In this document: positions 26,398-35,866 of the stretch, piece after piece
Layout: the number at the start of each line of letters is the position of its first letter
How positions within the stretch are numbered: the stretch's first letter is position 1
Program-made: the position numbers and the translations under genes
Assembly: GCF_016586355.1 (NCBI RefSeq)
Contig: NZ_BLYI01000027.1
Span: 248,001-312,000, forward strand
Direction: 5' to 3'
Length of the DNA stretch: 64,000 nt
Source of the DNA: Anaerostipes butyraticus
Lineage (GTDB): Bacteria > Bacillota > Clostridia > Lachnospirales > Lachnospiraceae
Notes under the pieces: generated by a model
Databases searched by the model: none
What the model saw: the letters and a program-made list of their open reading frames with translations, nothing else
What the model was told of the DNA's origin: nothing

Positions 26398-26892
26398 TTA
26401 TGCTCCCTTTGCCTGTGCTCCCAGACCTAAAATAATGACTTTATCCTTCATATCGGAAAAACATCCGATAAATCCATGGTATGTATCAATTATGGTCTGA
26501 AAATACTTCTCCTGATCCCCGGCTCCTGCTATGATCAGATAACATTCTTTTCCGGAAATTTCCGTCAAGGCTGAGTATGTACGGTCAATCAGTGTTTTTA
26601 ACTGTGCCGTGACAGAATAATAATAAACCGGGGAGACCAGCACAAGCACATCGCATGCTGCAATCTTATCTTTAATTTCCTGAAAATCATCTTTCTTTGC
26701 ACATCCGCCGCCTTCGGTCTGACAGACTTCACAGTCCACACAGTAACCAATGTTTTTCTCTGACAGATATATTTTCTCTGTCGCATGGCCGGCTTCTTCT
26801 GCTCCTTTGATGAATTCATCGCTTAGAAGACCTGTATTTCCGTGCTTTCTCGGACTTCCTTCGATTACCAGTACTTGCTTCGAAGTTTTCAT
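26398..26892 (-). CDS. iron-sulfur flavodoxin-like NADPH-dependent FMN reductase family protein
   Basis: About 164 residues. The flavodoxin-like start is VLVIEGSPRKHGNTGLLSDEF (FMN phosphate loop), then the cysteine cluster YCVDCEVCQTEGGGC with CX2CX2CX6C spacing, which matches the compact 4Fe-4S motif of iron-sulfur flavodoxins. VLVSPVYYYSVTAQLKTLIDR is the family's second motif. It begins one base after the stop of the Fe-S aldo/keto reductase, with AAAGGA upstream, and is probably its electron partner. Upstream in-frame extension to 26976 lies within that gene and is ignored. Confidence 0.85.
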   Translation of the reverse strand: MKTSKQVLVIEGSPRKHGNTGLLSDEFIKGAEEAGHATEKIYLSEKNIGYCVDCEVCQTEGGGCAKKDDFQEIKDKIAACDVLVLVSPVYYYSVTAQLKTLIDRTYSALTEISGKECYLIIAGAGDQEKYFQTIIDTYHGFIGCFSDMKDKVIILGLGAQAKGA

Positions 26893-26893
26893 T

Positions 26894-28018
26894 TTATTCA
26901 TTTCCTTTCTCGAATTCTTCTGCCACATCTTCCAGCAGTTTCCGGATCGGAAGATGCTGCGGACAGGCCTTTTCACATTTACCGCATTTGATGCAGTCGG
27001 AAGCCTTTCCGTTATTCACTGTATGGACATTGTTATAGTAGTAATCCGTATTCCAGTCGTGAAAAATCTTCTTGGCGTTCATACATGCAAAAAGATCCGG
27101 TATTGAAATGTGTTTCGGACATCCTGCCGTACAATAACGGCATGCTGTACATTGAATCATATTTTGGGACTGAAAGATTTCTGTTACTTTTTGAACTGCT
27201 TCCTGTTCTTCCTTTGATAACGGCTGAAAATCTTTCATATAACTGATGTTATCTTCCATCTGTTCCAGGCTGCTCATTCCGGAAAGCACCATTCGGATTC
27301 CATCAAAGCCTGCCGCAAAACGGATTGCATAACCTGCAGGACTTCCGCCATGGAGCTTATCGAAAACAGCCCTGGCTTCGTCCGGAAGCTTCACCAGATT
27401 TCCGCCTTTCACCGGTTCCATCACAATGACTGGTTTCCCATATTTGCAACAGACTTCATAGCATTTTCTGCTTTCCACTGCCGGGTCTTCATAATCCAGA
27501 TAATTAAACTGAATCTGCACTGCCTCGATTTGCGGATATTCTTTCAGAATCTGTTCCAGAACATCGGCCCTGTCATGGAAAGAGATGCCGAAATGTCTGA
27601 TCTTGCCTTCTTTTTTTAATTCCAGCGCCGTCTCATAGGCATGACATTTTTTGAAAAACGCAAAATTGTCCGCACTCTGGGCATGCATCAGATAATAATC
27701 AAAATAGTCCACTCCGCAGGCTTCCAGCTGACTTTCAAAAAACGGACGGATATCTTCTTCCTTTTTGAAAAAGAAATTGGTCAGTTTGTCTGTCAGAATA
27801 TACTGATCCCTTGGATATCTGCTGGTAAGACACTCTTTAATCGCGGTTTCACTCAGCCCGCCCAGATACCCATGAGCTGTATCAAAATAGTTAAATCCAT
27901 TTTCAATAAATGTATCCACCATTTTTGAGAATTCTTCTGTATCGACCTTGTCACCTTTCATCGGCAGTCTCATACAGCCGAATCCGAATTTCTTATTTAC
28001 ATTTTCAAAAGCTTCCAT
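26894..28018 (-). CDS. aldo/keto reductase with C-terminal 2[4Fe-4S] domain
   Basis: 374 residues. The AKR barrel shows FGFGCMRLP, FNYFDTAHGY (Asp and Tyr of the tetrad), ILTDKL (Lys) and YYLMHAQS (His). The C-terminal part has CTACRYCTAGCP and, about 35 residues later, CIKCGKCEKACP, a bacterial ferredoxin-like pair of clusters. Such proteins are common in clostridia and accept electrons from ferredoxin or flavodoxin rather than only NAD(P)H (inference). It is sandwiched between the flavodoxin at 28022 (4 bases upstream) and an iron-sulfur flavodoxin-like gene. Confidence 0.9.
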   Translation of the reverse strand: MEAFENVNKKFGFGCMRLPMKGDKVDTEEFSKMVDTFIENGFNYFDTAHGYLGGLSETAIKECLTSRYPRDQYILTDKLTNFFFKKEEDIRPFFESQLEACGVDYFDYYLMHAQSADNFAFFKKCHAYETALELKKEGKIRHFGISFHDRADVLEQILKEYPQIEAVQIQFNYLDYEDPAVESRKCYEVCCKYGKPVIVMEPVKGGNLVKLPDEARAVFDKLHGGSPAGYAIRFAAGFDGIRMVLSGMSSLEQMEDNISYMKDFQPLSKEEQEAVQKVTEIFQSQNMIQCTACRYCTAGCPKHISIPDLFACMNAKKIFHDWNTDYYYNNVHTVNNGKASDCIKCGKCEKACPQHLPIRKLLEDVAEEFEKGNE

Positions 28019-28021
28019 TCT

Positions 28022-28537
28022 TTACACCATCTTTCTAACCCAGGCTTCTACTTTGGAACGTGACTGCGCCGCTTCTGCACCATGAATGGATAATCCTTTT
28101 TCTACTTTCGCTCCCTTACAGATTTTCTTCAGATCACGTTCGCTTCCTCCCATACCGCTTCCTTCGTTTGTGCAGAAAGGAATGATTCTCTTTCCAGATA
28201 AATCATAATGCTCCAGAAATGTAAACATCACCATCGGCATGGTTCCCCACCAGTTCGGATATCCTACATAAATAGTGTCGTAATCTTCCAGATCATCAGC
28301 ATATGCTTTCACTTCCGGGCGGTCTCCCCTTTGAAGTTCTGCTTTTGCCTCATCAATGCACTGGTAATAATCTTCCGGATATGTTTTTACGGTTTCTACC
28401 TCAAAAAGATCTCCTCCTGTCATGTCAGCGACCATTTCTGCTACGGTTTCGGTATTTCCCTTCTCAAGGTTTTTGATGCTTCCGTTCCAGTAATTTTCTC
28501 CTGTTCTTGAATAATATACGATCATTGTTTTACACAT
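28022..28537 (-). CDS. flavodoxin
   Basis: 171 residues. The start MIVYYSRTGENYWNGSIKNLEKGNTETVA carries a flavodoxin phosphate loop with a short insertion, and YVGYPNWWGTMPMVMFTFLEHYDLSGKRIIPFCTNEGSGMG gives the two FMN-flanking loops (YPNWWG is characteristic of the Flavodoxin_4 group). It is a cytoplasmic FMN electron carrier. It starts 7 bases before the CMD gene stop and ends 3 bases before the Fe-S AKR start codon, so the genes are translationally linked. Confidence 0.92.
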   Translation of the reverse strand: MCKTMIVYYSRTGENYWNGSIKNLEKGNTETVAEMVADMTGGDLFEVETVKTYPEDYYQCIDEAKAELQRGDRPEVKAYADDLEDYDTIYVGYPNWWGTMPMVMFTFLEHYDLSGKRIIPFCTNEGSGMGGSERDLKKICKGAKVEKGLSIHGAEAAQSRSKVEAWVRKMV

Positions 28538-29321
28538 GTTCTTTCGTCTCCTTTTCCTTTTTTAATGTTTCTGCTGCCTCATTGACGCATCTTAACGCAT
28601 TCAGACTTCGCGGGTATCCGATAAACGGAATGCACTGGGATATGATTTTTATCAGAAATTCTTTGTCATTTCCAATCAGCATATTATTTGCCGCATGAGA
28701 AACCAGCTGCGGTTCACATCCGCCCTGTGCTGACAGAAAACAGAAGGTAATCATCTCTCTTTGTTTAAGATCCAGACCCTTTCTTGTATAGTAATCTCCA
28801 AAGCAGTTGTCTGTCAGCCATCGGTTGATATGACAGCTTTCTTCCGGCCCGGATTCCGCAAATCCTTTCATGGATTCTCCCATAATATCCACCATGGCCT
28901 GTTCCCCTGCCTGCAGCCGGTTTTCTGTTGTCGTGACCGCCTGTGGTTCCAGAGGAAGTTTTATGCCCCTGTCTTCCAGCACGTCATTGATGCCATGAAG
29001 AAGTGGAAAAACTCTGCCGATTCCCAGATACGGCACTGCCTGATATACAATTTCCTTCATCTCCACCGGCGTCACTCCGAAATTAAGCGCCGCAGGAGCC
29101 ATCGCCTGAAACTCATCGATGCTCTGGCTTCCGATCAATACGGCAATCATCGCCATCATACGTGTCCGGTCATCCAGATCATCACTGCTGACCACTTCAT
29201 CAAAGGCGAAATTATCAAATCGTTCTATAAACTCCGGATCTGTTTCCAGAAATTTAGACTGATATCCGGGAAACATCTTTTCATGATATTTCCTGGCCGC
29301 TTCTGTTATGCTCATTTCCAT
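28530..29321 (-). CDS. carboxymuconolactone decarboxylase family protein
   Basis: 263 residues with two tandem CMD/AhpD-like domains: the first around RTRMMAMIAVLIGSQSIDEFQAMAPAALNFGVTPVEMKEIVYQAVPYLG, the second around KQREMITFCFLSAQGGCEPQLVSHAANNMLIGNDKEFLIKIISQCIPFIGYP. AhpD's CxxC is not present; the second domain keeps only a single Cys (GGCEPQ), so peroxidase-type activity is doubtful. The start at 29321 follows AAGGGAAAGTG; the longer frame to 29474 crosses the promoter. First gene of the operon CMD-flavodoxin-Fe-S AKR-ISF-like, driven from the LysR-box promoter. Confidence 0.88.
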   Translation of the reverse strand: MEMSITEAARKYHEKMFPGYQSKFLETDPEFIERFDNFAFDEVVSSDDLDDRTRMMAMIAVLIGSQSIDEFQAMAPAALNFGVTPVEMKEIVYQAVPYLGIGRVFPLLHGINDVLEDRGIKLPLEPQAVTTTENRLQAGEQAMVDIMGESMKGFAESGPEESCHINRWLTDNCFGDYYTRKGLDLKQREMITFCFLSAQGGCEPQLVSHAANNMLIGNDKEFLIKIISQCIPFIGYPRSLNALRCVNEAAETLKKEKETKEHV

Positions 29322-29355
29322 CACTTTCCCTTCATTGAAACTTCTCTTTATCTTA

Positions 29356-29421
29356 TATTTTAGTTTTTTCAAAGAAGAAGACAATTCCGATTTCAAATGG
29401 AATCCATAAGTAAAACTTATG
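29356..29421 (-). promoter_or_regulatory. LysR-type box and promoter of the CMD operon
   Basis: CATAAGTAAAACTTATG (29405-29421) lies upstream of TTGTCT (29384-29379), a 17-base spacer and AAAATA (29361-29356). Box-to-promoter distance is identical to that at the SDR gene; the flanks also share GATT(C/T) and TCC. Confidence 0.65.
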
Positions 29422-29475
29422 AAAAAAAAGACCGAAGAACCGGAGACACCCTCTCGTTTTCTTCGATCTGTCATT

Positions 29476-30351
29476 TCATATTAATATGTCTGTGATGTTC
29501 TGCTGTTCAAACCGGATATGAAACAGCCGGTATACCTCTGCCAGACTTCTGATTTCCAGAATGTGACTTCTGCCTGTATCCATCTGGGAAATCTGTATCA
29601 TATCTTCCGGAGATAATGCAAAATCATCAATAGCATAGTTTTCTCTGATTCTTTCTTCATGGACGGATTTCGGAATGGCTATAATTCCATTCTGTCTCAT
29701 CCACCTTAAGATAACCTGCGCCGGACTCTTTCCATATGTTTCGCCGATGCTTTTCAGCAGTTCATTTGTAAAAATCCCATTCATTCCCTCGGCAAACGGC
29801 GCCCACGCCATCATTTTTATCTGATACTGTTCCATGACGTCTCTCAGGTTTTTCTGCTGACAGAACGGATGCATTTCCATCTGATTGACTGCCGGCGTCA
29901 CTTCATTGTTTAAAATGAGATCCGTCAGCCGGTCTGCCTCAAAGTTGCAGACTCCAATGGCTCTGATTTTTCCTTCTTTATATAATTCTTCCATGGCCTT
30001 CCAGCTTCCGTAATAATCACCGTATGGCATATGGATCAGATAAAGATCCAGATAATCTGTTCCCAGATTTTCCAGAGTCTTCTCAAACGATTTTTTCGTT
30101 TTCTCATAACCTGCATCCTGGATCCATACTTTGGAAGTAAGAAATATTTCTTCCCTTGCGATTCCGCTGTCTCTGACTGCAGCGCCCACTGCTCTTTCGT
30201 TTCCATAACATGCTGCGGTATCAATCAGCCGGTATCCTGTCTTAAGAGCATTTAAAACACTCTGTCTGCACACCTCTTCATCGGTAATCTGAAAAACACC
30301 GAATCCCAGCTGCGGCATGCTTACATCATTATTTAAACAAATGGTCTCCAT
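29476..30351 (-). CDS. aldo/keto reductase
   Basis: About 291 residues of the AKR5-like group. The tetrad is visible: YRLIDTAACYGNE (Asp, Tyr), LTSKVW (Lys) and LIHMPYG (His). PKSVHEERIRENYAIDDFALS is the NADPH-binding loop. It probably reduces small aldehydes or ketones. The ATG at 30351 has GGAG 9 bases upstream; a GTG at 30360 is too close. It starts 5 bases after the TGA of the preceding AKR gene, so they are in one operon. Confidence 0.9.
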   Translation of the reverse strand: METICLNNDVSMPQLGFGVFQITDEEVCRQSVLNALKTGYRLIDTAACYGNERAVGAAVRDSGIAREEIFLTSKVWIQDAGYEKTKKSFEKTLENLGTDYLDLYLIHMPYGDYYGSWKAMEELYKEGKIRAIGVCNFEADRLTDLILNNEVTPAVNQMEMHPFCQQKNLRDVMEQYQIKMMAWAPFAEGMNGIFTNELLKSIGETYGKSPAQVILRWMRQNGIIAIPKSVHEERIRENYAIDDFALSPEDMIQISQMDTGRSHILEIRSLAEVYRLFHIRFEQQNITDILI

Positions 30352-30356
30352 GTTGA

Positions 30357-31352
<996 letters not shown>

Positions 31353-31368
31353 TTGAACACCTTCTTTT

Positions 31369-31905
31369 CTATAACTGTCTGCCCAGTTCATAGGCTTTTT
31401 CCGGATAACCGCTGTTTCTTGTCATGGAAGGACTTCCGCATCCCCTTCCCAGAACCATTCCCTGATCTTCGAAATCCAGATATTTCACCAGAGTCTTATA
31501 ATGACTTTCCAGCGCATCAAACGTCCAGTTATCGCTGTTCCATGCAACAGTCAGAAGAGCTGACTTCATATGTTTCCTTGTAATGCTGCTGTTATAAGCA
31601 CAGAAACGGTCAATGACAATCTTAAGCTGCGCTGACATTCCATAATAATAGAGCGGAGTTGCAAATACAATCATATCTGCATCCAGAACCGCTTTCCGGA
31701 CTTTCTGATTATCGTCTTTCTGCACACACGGTCCTTCATAGCCGCACGCCACACATCCGGTACATGGATTTACCTTATAATCTGTCAGGTCAAACCGCCG
31801 AACCTGATGTCCTGCTTCTTCGGCTCCCTTTGTAAATGCTTCCGTTAAAATATGAGTGGATCCGTTTTTATTGGGACTTCCCTGTAAAACAACAATCTTC
31901 ATCAT
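31369..31905 (-). CDS. iron-sulfur flavodoxin-like NADPH-dependent FMN reductase family protein
   Basis: 178 residues. IVVLQGSPNKNGSTHILTEAFTKGA is the FMN loop; NPCTGCVACGYEGPC gives CX2CX2CX5C, matching the iron-sulfur flavodoxin cluster motif; FATPLYYYGMSAQLKIVIDRF follows. GGAGGCGCT precedes the ATG. It leads an operon with two AKR genes (31352 and 30351). A 13-base palindrome lies 49 bases upstream of its start. Confidence 0.88.
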   Translation of the reverse strand: MMKIVVLQGSPNKNGSTHILTEAFTKGAEEAGHQVRRFDLTDYKVNPCTGCVACGYEGPCVQKDDNQKVRKAVLDADMIVFATPLYYYGMSAQLKIVIDRFCAYNSSITRKHMKSALLTVAWNSDNWTFDALESHYKTLVKYLDFEDQGMVLGRGCGSPSMTRNSGYPEKAYELGRQL

Positions 31906-31953
31906 AGCGCCTCCATTTTCTTTTATCCAGTTTTCATTCTTCTATTCTTATTT

Positions 31954-31966
31954 TGACACAGTGTCA
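31954..31966. promoter_or_regulatory. 13-base palindrome upstream of ISF-like/AKR operon
   Basis: TGACACAGTGTCA is a perfect inverted repeat around one base in the promoter region of the gene starting at 31905. A regulator-binding site is likely, but the regulator is unknown. Confidence 0.4.
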
Positions 31967-32017
31967 TAAAGATTACCAATACCCAGTTTTTATTTTTCAT
32001 CATGCTCTGAAAACATA

Positions 32018-32055
32018 ATAAGGAGATATTGCCTCTGGGGCTGATATCTCCTTAT
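32018..32055 (-). terminator. terminator of MarR-MATE operon
   Basis: ATAAGGAGATAT pairs with ATATCTCCTTAT over a 14-base loop, ten bases after the MATE stop codon; the minus strand continues TATGTTTTC. Confidence 0.6.
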
Positions 32056-32064
32056 CAGAGTGAT

Positions 32065-33486
32065 CTATATATTTTTTAATGTTTTTCTAAACTGTACTGC
32101 AAACAATATCGCTGTAAATGTGACGGCCAGCAGATCGGCAATCGGTTCTGCCATGTATACAGCCATTGTCTGATTTGCTCTGAGAATCTGCGGCATAATG
32201 TAAATCAGCGGAATCAGGAGAATAAATTTTCTCATAACAGCAACGATAATGGATTCTGCCGCTTTTCCCAATGCGTTAAATGTCATCTGGCATGCCATCT
32301 GGATTCCAAATAAGAACATGGATCCCATATAAATACGAAGAGCCGTCTTCGTATATTCCATCAGCTGGGCGTCCGATGTAAACATCGCCGCGAATCCTCC
32401 CGGAAAGATCATAACAAACAGCCATAAAAGAATGGAATATCCCAGGCTGACTTTCAGCAGAAGTTTAAATGCACTCCGCACTCTCTGAGAATCTCCGGCC
32501 CCATAACAATAACTGATAATCGGCTGAGCCCCCTGGCCAAGTCCCTGAAGAGGAAGCATCGCAAACTGCATGACACTGGTAAGAATGGTCATGGCCCCTA
32601 CTGCAATGTCTCCGCCATAGTTCTGCAGAGAACTGTTGAAGCACACTGAAATCACACTCTCACTGGCCTGCATAATAAAAGTAGCCACGCCTAAAGCCAG
32701 ACATGGAAGTATGATTTCCGGCGTCAGCCCCAGATATTTTTTCTTTATTTTCAAAAATGTTTTCTTTCCGCACAGGAAACTTACGACCCAGATGCAGGAC
32801 AATGCCTGTGAAATGATAGTTGCCAGAGCAGCGCCCCGCACGTCCATGTTAAACCCGAAAATAAAAATCGGATCCAGTATAATATTAGCAACAGCTCCTA
32901 TCAGCACAGAAAGCATACCTGTTTTAGCAAATCCCTGCGCCGTAATGAAAGCGTTCATTCCCAGAGTGACTTCCACAAAGATTGTTCCCAGGGCGTAAAT
33001 ATTCATGTAGTGAACGCCATATTGAATCGTATTTTCACTGGCGCCAAATGCCATAAGAAAATCTCTGTTCCAGATCAGCAGCACCGCGGTAAGTACGATG
33101 GAAATGATAATCTGAAGAGTAAAACAATTCCCCAGTATTTTCTCTGCGGAGTCCTTATCCTTTTTTCCCATATAAATAGACGCTCTTGGCGAACCGCCGT
33201 ATCCTACCAGTGCCGCAAACGCAGAAACGATCATGATCAGCGGCATACACACACCTACCCCTGTCAGTGCCGCTGCTCCGATTTCCGGAATATGTCCGAT
33301 ATAGATTCTGTCGACAATGTTATACAGCATGTTGATCAGCTGAGCCGCTACTGTTGGAAGCGCCAGCCTCAAAAGAAGTCTTCCCAAAGGCTCTGTCCTC
33401 AGGAATTCCTTATCTTCATTTGTTCCATCTGTGCTGTCATTTGACGGATTTTGAATTTCTGTCTGGTTGTATTCTTCCTTTTTCAT
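32065..33486 (-). CDS. MATE family efflux transporter
   Basis: 473 residues with twelve hydrophobic helices in two six-helix halves, beginning with a hydrophilic N-terminus and PLGRLLLRLALPTVAAQLINMLYNIVDRIYIGHI, the usual MATE first helices. ALTGVGVCMPLIMIVSAFAALVGYGGSPRASIYMGKK and the second-half repeat LPLQGLGQGAQPIISYCYGAGD are characteristic. Cation-coupled drug or metabolite export. Its ATG overlaps the MarR stop (ATGA), so the regulator and pump are translated together. Confidence 0.93.
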   Translation of the reverse strand: MKKEEYNQTEIQNPSNDSTDGTNEDKEFLRTEPLGRLLLRLALPTVAAQLINMLYNIVDRIYIGHIPEIGAAALTGVGVCMPLIMIVSAFAALVGYGGSPRASIYMGKKDKDSAEKILGNCFTLQIIISIVLTAVLLIWNRDFLMAFGASENTIQYGVHYMNIYALGTIFVEVTLGMNAFITAQGFAKTGMLSVLIGAVANIILDPIFIFGFNMDVRGAALATIISQALSCIWVVSFLCGKKTFLKIKKKYLGLTPEIILPCLALGVATFIMQASESVISVCFNSSLQNYGGDIAVGAMTILTSVMQFAMLPLQGLGQGAQPIISYCYGAGDSQRVRSAFKLLLKVSLGYSILLWLFVMIFPGGFAAMFTSDAQLMEYTKTALRIYMGSMFLFGIQMACQMTFNALGKAAESIIVAVMRKFILLIPLIYIMPQILRANQTMAVYMAEPIADLLAVTFTAILFAVQFRKTLKNI

Positions 33487-33932
33487 AATGTTTTGCCCCT
33501 TTCCAATGCGTTTTCTATATTATGAAACAATCTGTCGAAAAACTGATCGTACATTTTCAGTTCTTCTTTTGTAAATCCTTCCAAAACAATATTTAAAAAA
33601 TCCTGTCTGACTTCATTAATGCTTTCCATGACTGGTTCCGCCTGTCGATTCAGTTTCAGGTGTATTCTTCTTCTGTCCTTTGTATCCGGAATTCTCTCCA
33701 GAAGTCCTTTGCGGATCAGCGCGTCCACTCCCTTGGAAACCGCTCCTTTGGAAAGCATCCGGAGTTCTACGATATCAACTGCTGTATCTTTGCCCGGATT
33801 ATTCTGCAAAAAACTGATAATGTCGCCCTCGATCACCGTAAGATCATATTCTGTACAGACTCTTTTCAGCATCTTATCATACAGGCGGAATAAGCTGCGC
33901 ATTCCCATAAATAATTCTGTCGTATGGCTCAT
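33483..33932 (-). CDS. MarR family transcriptional regulator
   Basis: 149 residues with a winged helix-turn-helix: YDLTVIEGDIISFLQNNPGKDTAVDIVELRMLSKGAVSKGVDALIRKGLLERIPDTKDRRRIHLKLN, including the DxRRxxL wing. It is translationally coupled to the MATE pump. A 29-base nested palindrome lies 17 bases upstream of the start codon, consistent with autorepression relieved by a pump substrate. AAAAGGAGATGAGAC precedes the ATG. Confidence 0.93.
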   Translation of the reverse strand: MSHTTELFMGMRSLFRLYDKMLKRVCTEYDLTVIEGDIISFLQNNPGKDTAVDIVELRMLSKGAVSKGVDALIRKGLLERIPDTKDRRRIHLKLNRQAEPVMESINEVRQDFLNIVLEGFTKEELKMYDQFFDRLFHNIENALERGKTL

Positions 33933-33949
33933 TGTCTCATCTCCTTTTA

Positions 33950-33978
33950 GTTTCTTTAGAAACTGTTTCTAAAGAAAC
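33950..33978 (-). promoter_or_regulatory. MarR operator palindrome
   Basis: The 29-base site starts GTTTCTTTAGAAAC and ends TTTCTAAAGAAAC. It is symmetrical except for its two central bases, and each half itself holds an inverted TTTC-N4-GAAA. Such nested symmetry fits a MarR dimer, or two dimers, binding across the promoter. Confidence 0.65.
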
Positions 33979-34063
33979 ATTTTACCACAATTCCTCTTTT
34001 CGTCAAGCGGCTGCCTGGAAAAACAGTTCTTTTCCTCACTTCTCATATACCTAACAAAGAGTC

Positions 34064-34093
34064 AAAAAAAACAGAGAGCTGTCCAGCTCTCTG
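34064..34093 (-). terminator. strong terminator of sda operon
   Basis: CAGAGAGCT pairs perfectly with AGCTCTCTG over a four-base loop and is followed by eight T on the minus strand, 30 bases after the sdaAA stop. Confidence 0.9.
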
Positions 34094-34122
34094 CCATCTA
34101 TCCTCCATCATAATTCAATGTA

Positions 34123-34989
34123 TCAATTCAGAGTCTCCGCCATTTCCTGTCCTTCCCGGGTTCCCGCCAGTCCTCCGCGGCCGGTTTCTTTTAATCTGAC
34201 GTCCATCAGATCGCCGACTTCTTTCATGGCGTCAATGACCTGATCCGGTGAAATCCGGCTTTTGATTCCTGCCAGAGCCATATCAGCTGACGATAGGGCA
34301 ATGACAGCTCCTGCCACATTTCGTTTTACACAGGGAATTTCCACCAGCCCGGCGACCGGATCGCAGACCAGGCCAAGCAGGTTTTTCAATGACATGGCTG
34401 CCCCGTGTATGATTTGTTCGCCGGTTCCTCCCCGGAGATGAATCATGGCTCCTGCCGCCATGGCGCTGGCGGTTCCAATCTCTGCCTGACAGCCGCCGGA
34501 AGCCCCTGCAATACTTGCCCGCAGTGCAATCACCTGGCCGATGCCCGCCGCCGTATATAACGCTTCCAGGATCTTTTGTTCCGGTATCTTTCGTTCCTGC
34601 TCATATGGTACCAGAACCGCCGGCAGCACTCCGCACGCACCTGCCGTAGGCGCTGCCACAATTCTTTTCATGCAGGCATTTGATTCTCCCATCTGCAGCG
34701 CTCCGGCAATGACCTTGCCGACAAATGGTCCGCTGAGTGCTTTCCCATCTTTTACGTACTCTTCCATCTGCTTTCCTGCGCCTCCTACAAATCCGCTGTG
34801 AGAACGAATTTCTCCATCATAACACCGGGCAGCCTCCTTCATCGCATGCCAGAGTTCCCGCATCTGTTCCACAGACTCCTCACGGGTCGTATTTCTCTCG
34901 TTCATATCATCCAAAAGCACAGCTTCCCAAAAAGGAAGATTCTTTTCTCTGCATGTCTGCAGAATCATTTCTAAACTTTCAAATGCCAT
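34123..34989 (-). CDS. sdaAA: L-serine ammonia-lyase, iron-sulfur-dependent, alpha subunit
   Basis: 288 residues; with the beta subunit converts L-serine to pyruvate and ammonia using an oxygen-sensitive 4Fe-4S cluster. Visible cluster and active-site elements: SHSGFVGGAGK, KRIVAAPTAGACGVLPAVL, GASGGCQAEIGTASAMAAGA and CDPVAGLVEIPC. Length fits the split alpha subunit of Firmicutes. It begins 3 bases after sdaAB, with GGAGGTGAAATTTAGTC upstream of the ATG. Together with gdhA it points to amino-acid fermentation ability. Confidence 0.95.
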   Translation of the reverse strand: MAFESLEMILQTCREKNLPFWEAVLLDDMNERNTTREESVEQMRELWHAMKEAARCYDGEIRSHSGFVGGAGKQMEEYVKDGKALSGPFVGKVIAGALQMGESNACMKRIVAAPTAGACGVLPAVLVPYEQERKIPEQKILEALYTAAGIGQVIALRASIAGASGGCQAEIGTASAMAAGAMIHLRGGTGEQIIHGAAMSLKNLLGLVCDPVAGLVEIPCVKRNVAGAVIALSSADMALAGIKSRISPDQVIDAMKEVGDLMDVRLKETGRGGLAGTREGQEMAETLN

Positions 34990-34991
34990 GA

Positions 34992-35660
34992 CTAAATTTC
35001 ACCTCCTACATTAATGTACGTCACTTTAAGCACCCCTTCCAAATGCTCCAGCCATCGAATGGATTCCTCCGGAATCGGCTGATCAGTCTCGATTACCATA
35101 ACTGCGCGTCCGCCTCTTTTATTCCTGTAAAGCGACATATTTGCGATATTAACCGAATTCTGTGACAGCATGGTTGTAACATGCGACACATGCCCCGGCT
35201 GATCCATATTGTGTACAATCAGAGTCGGCATCTCGCAGGTACAATTTACATCAATATCATCCAGACGATTTATCATAATCCGCCCGCCTCCAAGAGAGGA
35301 TGCCTGCACGGTCAGTTCACGCCCTTTTTCGCCTCTAACCCGGATCATCACAGAATTCGGATGAGCCTCCCGAAGCTGAATGGTTTCAAAAGAAAATTGA
35401 AATCCTGCTTCCTTGGCATACCGAAAGCTGTCCGGTATCCGCATGTCATCCGGCCGCATTCCAAGTAGTCCGGCGACCAGTGCTCTGTCTGTTCCATGCC
35501 CCCGTCCTGTTGCCGCAAAAGAACCATACATGCCAATGACAGCTTCAACAGGCCGCTGTGCCAGCAGCTTTCTGGTCATCAGCCCGATACGAACCGCTCC
35601 GGCCGTATGGGAACTGGATGGTCCGACCATAACCGGGCCAAGTATTTCAAAAACATTCAT
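34992..35660 (-). CDS. sdaAB: L-serine ammonia-lyase, iron-sulfur-dependent, beta subunit
   Basis: 222 residues. The N-terminal MNVFEILGPVMVGPSSSHTAGAVRIG is the family hallmark, and the C-terminal ACT domain (PTLIVHNMDQPGHVSHVTTMLSQNSVNIANMSLYR) probably senses serine or another amino acid. AGAGGAGTGCAG precedes the ATG. A 200-base leader with a consensus promoter upstream suggests regulation at the RNA level (see next entry). Confidence 0.95.
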   Translation of the reverse strand: MNVFEILGPVMVGPSSSHTAGAVRIGLMTRKLLAQRPVEAVIGMYGSFAATGRGHGTDRALVAGLLGMRPDDMRIPDSFRYAKEAGFQFSFETIQLREAHPNSVMIRVRGEKGRELTVQASSLGGGRIMINRLDDIDVNCTCEMPTLIVHNMDQPGHVSHVTTMLSQNSVNIANMSLYRNKRGGRAVMVIETDQPIPEESIRWLEHLEGVLKVTYINVGGEI

Positions 35661-35860
35661 ATCTGCACTCCTCTGCTGTTATTATCATTTCCCGATTTTT
35701 TAAAAAGGATCCTGCTTTTTGGGATTTTCTGCCTGTGGCGGACCTCATGAGCGATATTTTCCACTTCAACGCCGTGTCATCCTCCCGGAGCATTTTCCTT
35801 TTATCGGAATTCAGTTTTCTATGAAAGAAAGGCAAAGAAACCCTGCCGGCCTCTTTGCCT
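35661..35860 (-). ncRNA. candidate structured leader RNA upstream of sdaAB
   Basis: A promoter with TTGTAA and TATAAT at 17-base spacing predicts a transcript starting exactly at a stem-loop, AGGCAAAGA/TCTTTGCCT (35830-35860). The remaining 170 bases contain further pairing potential (GTGG...CCAC around a CTCATGAG palindrome) before the sdaAB ribosome binding site. A 73-codon frame crosses the region but lacks a proper start and is discounted. No known riboswitch class was recognised. The first hairpin followed by TTTCTTTC could alternatively be just the terminator of the upstream flavodoxin gene. Confidence 0.35.
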
Positions 35861-35866
35861 GAAATC

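Noticed and set aside
29322-29474. N-terminal extension of the CMD protein
   Set aside because: It covers the promoter and LysR box; the ATG at 29321 has a ribosome binding site.
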